Shown piece after piece: positions 58,953 to 64,000 of a stretch of DNA of 64,000 bases. Source of the stretch: CAG-390 sp964384555 (GTDB lineage: Bacteria; Bacillota; Clostridia; Oscillospirales; CAG-272); assembly GCA_964384555.1 (NCBI GenBank), contig CAYLLA010000001.1, forward strand, positions 208,867 through 272,866. The letters run 5' to 3'. The notes below the pieces were generated by a model. It was not told where the DNA came from. It ran no database searches and was given only the letters and a program-made list of their open reading frames with translations. The position numbers were made by a program, and so were the translations under genes. Position 1 is the stretch's first letter. Each line of letters starts with the position of its first letter.

Positions 58953-58981
58953 ATTATAGCACTATTTCTTTCTCGTGTCAA
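58953..58981 (-). promoter_or_regulatory. Consensus promoter upstream of the XRE leader
   Basis: On the minus strand, TTGACA (58981-58976), a 17-nt spacer and TATAAT (58958-58953). Transcription would start near 58945, about 290 nt before the XRE start. It sits just after the EamA transporter stop. Confidence 0.8.
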
Positions 58982-59029
58982 TAAACCACAGGTTGTTTTT
59001 TGGAGATTTTTGATATCTCTTTTGCGTAT

Positions 59030-59989
59030 TTATGAGTCTTTAGGCTCGGCTTTTTGGCGCTTGGCCTTGCCGTATCTGCCAAGATCGATATCAAGCTGGG
59101 AGAGCAGGATGCCGCCAAACACCAAAATGCACCCTAAAAGGCCAATGGCAGAGAATGTATCCTGACCGTAAAGCACGCCTCCGATAGCACCGAAGACTGC
59201 CTCAAGTGAAAAGATTATTGCCGCATAGCTTGGGTCGCTGAGCCGCTGACCGTATGTCTGCAGGGTGTATGCCACACCGACGGAAAGCACACCGCAAAAG
59301 AATATGGCATAACGAGCATCCCATACCATCTCAAGCGTTGTGGTCTCAAATAACATGGCAAAGATCGAGCACTCGGCCGCCACTATCAAAAATTGCAGGC
59401 TTGAAAAGCGCAACGGATATATGCCGTTGCCGAATCTGTCGATGGCAAGAATGTGAAAAGCCCAAAAGAATGCGCCCGCCAGTATAAGCAACTCGCCCAC
59501 TCCAAAGCTAAAACCCTCGCCCGGCTTTACGCACAAAAGATATATGCCAACCAGAGCGATGGCCGCACCCGCAAACACGGTGGGTTTGGTCTTTTTTCTG
59601 AAAAGCACTGTAGAAAAGAAAGGTGTCAGTATGATATAAAGGTCTGTTATAAAGCCGGATCTGCCGGGGGATTTGGTTATCTGTGCGCCTGCCTGCTGAA
59701 GAGAGGATGCCACAAAAAGTATCGTTCCGCACACAGCGGCGGCGATAACGGTCGTTTTAAGCTTTTTCCTGTCGGCGGTATTCTCCTCGTGGGTCATATC
59801 GCGCCCGCGCTGGCGACGCTCAAGCAAAAACAGCACGGGCACGAGCGAGATGCCGCCAACGCCAAAGCGTATTGCATTGAAAGAAAACGGATCGAGCGAG
59901 TCACTGCCGAGGACCTGTGCCACAAAGGCAAAGCCCCATATTATCGCTGTGGTGAATAAACATATATTTGCTAAGATCTTCTTTTTCAT
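59030..59989 (-). CDS. EamA/DMT-superfamily transporter
   Basis: 319 residues, ten TM helices in two five-helix EamA halves. The first half has ANICLFTTAIIWGFAFVAQVLG and FNAIRFGVGGISL; the second has FFWAFHILAIDRFG and a terminal EAVFGAIGGVLYGQ and LLGCILVFGGILLSQL. Members export or import metabolites such as amino acids, purines or threonine. A 35-residue cytoplasmic loop between the halves (RRQRGRDMTHEENTADRKK) and a charged tail lacking a TM are seen. The substrate cannot be told from sequence. It is transcribed apart from its neighbours. Confidence 0.88.
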   Translation of the reverse strand: MKKKILANICLFTTAIIWGFAFVAQVLGSDSLDPFSFNAIRFGVGGISLVPVLFLLERRQRGRDMTHEENTADRKKLKTTVIAAAVCGTILFVASSLQQAGAQITKSPGRSGFITDLYIILTPFFSTVLFRKKTKPTVFAGAAIALVGIYLLCVKPGEGFSFGVGELLILAGAFFWAFHILAIDRFGNGIYPLRFSSLQFLIVAAECSIFAMLFETTTLEMVWDARYAIFFCGVLSVGVAYTLQTYGQRLSDPSYAAIIFSLEAVFGAIGGVLYGQDTFSAIGLLGCILVFGGILLSQLDIDLGRYGKAKRQKAEPKDS

Positions 59990-60060
59990 TGTGGATCGAA
60001 ACTATCCTTTTTATGATTTGTACGGTTTTGTGTAAAACGGTCACGAAAATTAAATAACGA

Positions 60061-60822
60061 TCATTGATCGTCGGGGACGAACTCTATTATCTGCTTAAAA
60101 AACTCCACCGATGCATCATACGAGGCATCAGCCCTGTGGCCGCTGAAGGTGCTCTGTGTGCGCAGACACAGTACGGTATCGATCGGCATGGCTTTGAAAA
60201 CATCATAGTATTTTGCAAATTCGGTATCTTTGAATCTGATCGAGTACTCGTCAGCAGCATTTTGCGGAGTGTAACCCAAAACGTCACTGAGCTTTCTGAA
60301 TCCGCCTGCCTTTTTAACGCGCTCGTACAGTGTGGGGTCAAGCAAGCAGACCGAATATTCACCCGCAATTATCAGCTGGTCGAATTTTTGCAGTTCCTGC
60401 GTGTTAAGCTCGGTGTTGATAAATACCTTTTTGCTGTCAGCGGCGGCTTTGTCGCGTATCTCTTGTATCTGCTCATCCGAGTAGATGATAAGCGCAATAA
60501 CATCGCAGCTTTTTTCGCCGTTGCCGTCATTGTCGGCAGGGAGTACGTAATTAAACGCGCTCTGTATGCCATTGAAGGTCGATTTTATGTTTATTTCTTC
60601 ATAAGGTCCTGCGTACATGAGAGTCGCATCATAGCTCTCCTTGCTGCAGCTTTGCCAAATGCACACGCCAAGCACCAAAACGATAAATGCGCCTATTATT
60701 ACCTTCCATTTGTTATAAAACCAAAAGTTTTCGGCTTTTTTTAGGTTCGGGTCGTCGATAATTATCTCGCCCGCTTGGAGTTTCTCATCTCTTTCTGTAT
60801 CCTGTCTGTTTTTGTCATCCAT
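60061..60822 (-). CDS. Membrane-anchored protein of unknown function
   Basis: 253 residues, not recognised. A charged, Asp-rich N-terminus (1-40) precedes one TM segment (about 41-58: VIIGAFIVLVLGVCIWQSC) and a ~190-residue extracellular globular domain with mixed helices and strands (SYDATLMYAGPYEEINIKS, KVFINTELNTQELQKF, YSVCLLDPTLYERVKKAGGF). The charged start before the TM suggests a cytoplasmic N-terminus (type II anchor). GGAGGGAC precedes the ATG. It is divergent from rsmE with a consensus TATAAT on its own side but a poor -35. The extracellular part does not match a family I know. Confidence 0.7.
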   Translation of the reverse strand: MDDKNRQDTERDEKLQAGEIIIDDPNLKKAENFWFYNKWKVIIGAFIVLVLGVCIWQSCSKESYDATLMYAGPYEEINIKSTFNGIQSAFNYVLPADNDGNGEKSCDVIALIIYSDEQIQEIRDKAAADSKKVFINTELNTQELQKFDQLIIAGEYSVCLLDPTLYERVKKAGGFRKLSDVLGYTPQNAADEYSIRFKDTEFAKYYDVFKAMPIDTVLCLRTQSTFSGHRADASYDASVEFFKQIIEFVPDDQ

Positions 60823-60936
60823 CGTATGTCCCTCCGCAAGTAGTTTATCAAACGATAATTTATCTTATTATACCATACTCGGCACACTACATTTGATGGA
60901 AATTGTAAATCTATTGTATGTTTTTTTACTTCATGA

Positions 60937-60965
60937 TTGACAATCGGCCCTAAACAGGGTATAAT
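60937..60965 (+). promoter_or_regulatory. Consensus promoter of rsmE
   Basis: TTGACA (60937-60942), a 17-nt spacer and TATAAT (60960-60965). The ~100-nt leader to the ATG at 61074 contains a hairpin GATGATC/GATCATC (60995-61001, 61025-61031). Confidence 0.75.
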
Positions 60966-61073
60966 AATATATAAAGATAGATCTAACGGCTACAGATGAT
61001 CGCGTGCATTTTTGCATCGGCAGTGATCATCGATTTGCCAATTGAGATTTAGACATCAGAAAGGAGCGTGCAG

Positions 61074-61865
61074 ATGCCGCGTTTTTTTATTTCGCCGGAG
61101 AGCTTATCCGGTGACGGAAGCAAAATAACACTCACCGGTGATGATGCGCATCATGTTTCACGCTCACTCAGGATGCGCCCCGGCGAAAAGCTAACGGTCT
61201 GCGACGGTCTCGGGACCGATTATTTTTGTCGCACATCCGCCTTTACCGGGGATACGGTAACGCTCGATGTTGAGGAGACTACAAAAAGCCGAGCCGAGCC
61301 GCCGGTGCTTATCACCGTGTACCAAGCCTTGGTCAAAGGTGATAAGTTCGATACCGTCGTGCAAAAATCGGTTGAGTGCGGGGCATCCGCCATCTATCCG
61401 TTTTACAGCCGCAATTGCATAGTGCGACCGACCGATGACGAGGAAAAACGTCGTCAAAGACGTGCGCGGATCGCCCGCGAGGCGGCAATGCAATCCGGGC
61501 GGGGAGTTATACCGAGCGTCCGCGGGTGCATCTCCTTTGGTGAGATGATACGGAATGCCGCCGAATCAGATGCCGCTCTTTTTTGCTATGAGGGGGATGG
61601 AACGGAGCAGCTCCCGCGCCTGCTTGAGGATATAAAGCGAAAATGGATGGGCGATCATCTCGATCAGCAGGATCGTCATATAGACGGCGAGCAGCAAAGG
61701 CGCATTGCTGTGATAGTCGGTCCGGAGGGCGGATTTGCGCCCGATGAGGCCGAAGTGGCAGAAAAAAGTGGGCTTTATATGACAGCTCTCGGCCCTCGGA
61801 TATTACGTACCGAGAGTGCCGCAGAGTTCGCACTTGCGTGTATTTATTATGCATTCGAAGTTTAA
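61074..61865 (+). CDS. rsmE: 16S rRNA (uracil-1498-N3)-methyltransferase
   Basis: 263 residues from the ATG at 61074, chosen because AAGGAG lies seven nt upstream (GTG 61068 is inside the spacer). An N-terminal PUA-like domain (ITLTGDDAHHVSRSLRMRPGEKL) leads to a SPOUT methyltransferase with the knot motifs LVKGDKFDTVVQKSVECGASAIYPF, VIVGPEGGFAPDEAE and TALGPRILRTESAAEFAL. It methylates U1498 near the decoding centre using SAM. It has a consensus promoter and no prmA partner next to it, though the two are often adjacent. Confidence 0.93.
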   Translation: MPRFFISPESLSGDGSKITLTGDDAHHVSRSLRMRPGEKLTVCDGLGTDYFCRTSAFTGDTVTLDVEETTKSRAEPPVLITVYQALVKGDKFDTVVQKSVECGASAIYPFYSRNCIVRPTDDEEKRRQRRARIAREAAMQSGRGVIPSVRGCISFGEMIRNAAESDAALFCYEGDGTEQLPRLLEDIKRKWMGDHLDQQDRHIDGEQQRRIAVIVGPEGGFAPDEAEVAEKSGLYMTALGPRILRTESAAEFALACIYYAFEV

Positions 61866-61953
61866 AATACCGCTGATGTTATTTTTTTGCTGTGTTTAGT
61901 TTATTATTCACAAAAAAACTTCGTGTTTTTTTGAAAAAAACAGCTTTTACCTA

Positions 61954-61982
61954 TTGAAAAATCACAAATTTTGATATAAAAT
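61954..61982 (+). promoter_or_regulatory. Predicted promoter of regulator-ftsEX run
   Basis: TTGAAA (61954-61959), a 17-nt spacer and TAAAAT (61977-61982), about 62 nt before the regulator ATG. The upstream 88 nt are AT-rich with poly-A/poly-T tracts. Confidence 0.65.
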
Positions 61983-62043
61983 ATAGGTGAGTTTTCACAA
62001 ACAAATCGTCAAAATGAACATACGAGAGGAATAAAAACAAGTC

Positions 62044-63129
62044 ATGTCTAACAGGTTATTTCAAAGTGTTATTCATCAAATGAAGGACAGCGTTGACCGC
62101 ACCATAGGCGTTATTGATGAGACCAACAATATTATTGCATGCTCGGAGCTTGTAAGAATAGGAGAATTCATGCCCGGTCTGCGTGATGATCTGCTTTTCT
62201 CCTCCGATGTGATATGCAAGGGCGGGTACACCTATCGCCCGCTGGGTGCTAATTTAAAATCCGAGTATACCGTTTTTGTTGAGGGCGAGGATAAGATGGC
62301 AGAGGTGCTTACCAAGATGCTTTCTGTTTCGCTTGCCAACATCAAGGAGCTGTACGACGAAAAGTATGACAAGGGTTCCTTTATCAAAAATATCATTCTT
62401 GATAACATCCTCCCCAGCGATATCTATATCAAGTCCAAGGAGCTGCACTTCAACACCGAGGAGTATCGCGTTGTACTGCTTATCAAGTTTAACGGTAAGA
62501 CCGATATGATGCCGTTTGAGATGCTCCAGAACATGTTCCCTGATAAGCCCCGCGATTATATCATCAGTGTCGGAGAGCGCGATATCGTTCTTGTAAAAGA
62601 GGTCAAGCCCAACACCGAGATGCGCGAGATAGAAAAGATAGCAACAAAGATATCCGATACGCTCAGCACAGAGTTCTTCTCCAAGGTCTCGATAGGTATA
62701 TCTACCATCGTTGATAACATCAAGGATCTTGCACGTGCTTACAAAGAGGCGCAGATCGCCATTGAGGTCGGTCGTGTATTTGAATCCGAAAAGAATATAA
62801 TCTGCTATGACAGTCTCGGCATCGGCCGCTTGATCTATCAGCTGCCCATAACACTGTGCGAGATGTTCCTGCAGGAGGTCTTTAAAAAGGGAAGCCTTGA
62901 GCTGCTTGATCGCGAAACGCTCATGACCATCCAGTGCTTCTTTGAAAACAACCTCAACGTCTCCGAGACCTCGCGCAAGCTCTTTGTTCACCGCAACACG
63001 CTTGTTTACAGGCTTGAAAAGATCCGCAAGGTCACGGGGCTCGATCTGCGTGAGTTTGAGCATGCTATAACCTTTAAGGTCGCCCTAATGGTCAAGCAGT
63101 ACCTCAACTCCAAGCCGGTTAAATATTAA
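62044..63129 (+). CDS. CdaR/PucR-type transcription regulator
   Basis: 361 residues. The N-terminal sensor (about 1-110, MSNRLFQSVIHQMKDSVDRTIGVIDETNNIIA, cited as HQMKDSVDRTIGVIDE) resembles the sugar-diacid-recognition region. A middle GGDEF-like or linker domain (~130-250, EEYRVVLLIKFNGKTD, VSIGISTIVDNIKDLARAYKEAQIAI) lies before the C-terminal HTH_30 (NLNVSETSRKLFVHRNTLVYRLEKIRKVTGLDL). This is the CdaR/PucR architecture. It is 13 nt upstream of ftsE, so it may be co-transcribed with the division complex; this is unusual, as such regulators normally control carbon metabolism. GAGAGGAAT precedes the ATG. Confidence 0.88.
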   Translation: MSNRLFQSVIHQMKDSVDRTIGVIDETNNIIACSELVRIGEFMPGLRDDLLFSSDVICKGGYTYRPLGANLKSEYTVFVEGEDKMAEVLTKMLSVSLANIKELYDEKYDKGSFIKNIILDNILPSDIYIKSKELHFNTEEYRVVLLIKFNGKTDMMPFEMLQNMFPDKPRDYIISVGERDIVLVKEVKPNTEMREIEKIATKISDTLSTEFFSKVSIGISTIVDNIKDLARAYKEAQIAIEVGRVFESEKNIICYDSLGIGRLIYQLPITLCEMFLQEVFKKGSLELLDRETLMTIQCFFENNLNVSETSRKLFVHRNTLVYRLEKIRKVTGLDLREFEHAITFKVALMVKQYLNSKPVKY

Positions 63130-63142
63130 TTGTTGATTCCCA

Positions 63143-63829
63143 ATGATCGAATTTAAAAACGTTGTTAAAGAATATGCCGATGTTACTGCGCTTGATGGGG
63201 TATCCTTTCGTGTAAATGACGGCGAGTTTGTGTTCGTTGTAGGACATTCCGGCGCCGGTAAAACGACCGTTACGCGAGTGTTGCTGAGGCAGGAGCGGGT
63301 CACATCCGGGCAGATACTTGTTGATGGCATAGATATTACAAAACTGCCGGAGCGTGCTATCCCGTATTACAGGCGTAAGATAGGCATGGTATTTCAGGAT
63401 TTCAGACTTTTTCAGGATAAGACCGCCTATGAAAACGTTGCTTTTGCCATGCATGTGGTAGGCACTCCCGCATCGGAGATTCGCCGCCGCGTGCCCGCGC
63501 TTTTGCGCATAGTGAATATGGAGAGCAAGTCAGAGCATCGCCCCGGTGAGCTGTCCGGCGGTGAACAGCAGCGCATAGCACTGGCGCGTGCTATTGCAAA
63601 TAATCCCGATATCATCGTTGCCGACGAGCCTACGGGGAATGTAGACCCAAAAATGAGTCTTGATATCATGCACATGCTCCAAAGGATAAACCAAAAGCTC
63701 GGCAAGACCGTTGTTGTGGTCACCCACGAGCAAAATCTTGTTGATACGCTTGGGCAGAGAGTTATAAACATATCCCACGGACATGTTATCGGCGACAGTG
63801 CCGCGATGGACGTTTCCCATCAGGCGTGA
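63143..63829 (+). CDS. ftsE: Cell division ATP-binding protein FtsE
   Basis: 228 residues, complete ABC ATPase. Walker A GHSGAGKT (34-41), GMVFQDFRLFQDKTAYENVAFAM (Q-loop; the FQDFRLF sequence is typical of FtsE), signature ELSGGEQQRIALARAI, Walker B IIVADEPTGNVDP and H-loop VVVVTHEQNLVD. With FtsX it forms the complex that controls peptidoglycan hydrolases at the septum, and sporulation in Bacillus. The ftsX start follows 42 nt downstream. It lies right after the CdaR-type regulator. Confidence 0.95.
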   Translation: MIEFKNVVKEYADVTALDGVSFRVNDGEFVFVVGHSGAGKTTVTRVLLRQERVTSGQILVDGIDITKLPERAIPYYRRKIGMVFQDFRLFQDKTAYENVAFAMHVVGTPASEIRRRVPALLRIVNMESKSEHRPGELSGGEQQRIALARAIANNPDIIVADEPTGNVDPKMSLDIMHMLQRINQKLGKTVVVVTHEQNLVDTLGQRVINISHGHVIGDSAAMDVSHQA

Positions 63830-63871
63830 CGGCGTGCGTTAGATCCTGAAAGGCTTGGAATATTTAAAATA

Positions 63872-64000
63872 ATGAGAAAAGAAAAAAACACATCACGTAT
63901 AAATGAGACCGATACCGATGCCTCCAGCGCCATAAAGCGGGAGCGAGCGGACGGTCGGGGAGTGTATAATCCCTTTTACTTCATATGGATCTCACTGCAG
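63872..64000 (+). CDS. ftsX: Cell division protein FtsX, N-terminal start (3' partial)
   Basis: 43 codons from ATG 63872 to the window edge. They encode a charged cytoplasmic N-terminus (MRKEKNTSRINETDTDASS), then GVYNPFYFIWISLQ running toward the first membrane segment, as expected for FtsX after ftsE. AAAGG lies 20 nt upstream; the RBS is not ideal. Assignment rests on position after ftsE plus the N-terminal pattern, since the membrane domain is outside the window. Confidence 0.75.
   Translation, partial: MRKEKNTSRINETDTDASSAIKRERADGRGVYNPFYFIWISLQ

Overview
The window reads as chromosomal core DNA of an anaerobic, spore-forming, low-to-mid GC Gram-positive bacterium of the class Clostridia, probably from the gut-associated Oscillospirales-like lineages. 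That placement is inference from gene content: dipicolinate synthase (dpaA/dpaB), two SpoIID-family proteins, a BofC-like protein, WhiA, CarD, ClpC, a NADP-type glutamate dehydrogenase, a decarboxylase-type biotin enzyme operon, and consensus TTGACA-17-TATAAT promoters. I see no insertion sequence, prophage, CRISPR array or rRNA, and one tRNA.

Layout. 1-2063: end of a carboxyltransferase/decarboxylase operon (mmdA end, oadG-like, a shortened biotin-carrier-like gene, an OadA-like gene that has lost its active site). 2131-3920: deoC and a PHP phosphoesterase on divergent promoters. 4036-14533 (minus strand): SpoIID protein and a coiled-coil partner, topoisomerase IV A-like subunit, threonylcarbamoyl-AMP synthase, prfA, M18 aminopeptidase, lytic transglycosylase, coaE. 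14740-21094 (plus): a HAD-MurB fusion, whiA, dnaE. 21143-34071: BofC-like protein, class A PBP, a small lipoprotein, mnmA, secA, two membrane proteins, pcrA. 34205-37129 (minus): methionine importer operon metQ-metN-metI behind a Met/Cys-rich small ORF and a terminator. 37420-41298: dpaA-dpaB, queA, dapA. 41389-47948 (minus): gdhA, clpC, and a three-gene peptidoglycan-binding cluster. 48181-52034: tRNA-Leu(CAA), a CDP-alcohol phosphatidyltransferase with a structured leader, carD, and a TPM/zinc-ribbon pair. 52395-58308: a Gld-type ABC exporter cluster. 58442-64000: a small XRE regulator with a long leader, an EamA transporter, a membrane protein, rsmE, a CdaR/PucR-type regulator, ftsE and the start of ftsX.

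Most notable. (1) MetQ is circularly permuted: the half that normally ends the protein comes first. (2) Its operon starts from a strong promoter, runs through a 41-residue ORF holding 9 Met and 5 Cys codons and then an intrinsic terminator before metQ, which looks like leader-peptide attenuation. (3) The OadA-like protein lacks the metal ligands, the active-site lysine and the catalytic threonine, and its neighbour, a biotin-carrier-like protein, lacks the biotinyl domain. (4) MurB is fused to an N-terminal HAD nucleotidase. (5) Two structured leaders or small RNAs lie upstream of the XRE regulator and the phosphatidyltransferase.

Functionally, the genes cover cell envelope and division (murB, PBP, SpoIID proteins, transglycosylase, ftsEX, whiA, phosphatidyltransferase), sporulation (dpaAB fed by dapA), translation and tRNA modification (prfA, mnmA, queA, tsaC-type, rsmE), replication and repair (dnaE, pcrA, parC-like), secretion (secA) and nutrient uptake. 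Start codons were moved from the longest ORF wherever a clear ribosome binding site (RBS) pointed to an internal start; those cases are stated per gene.
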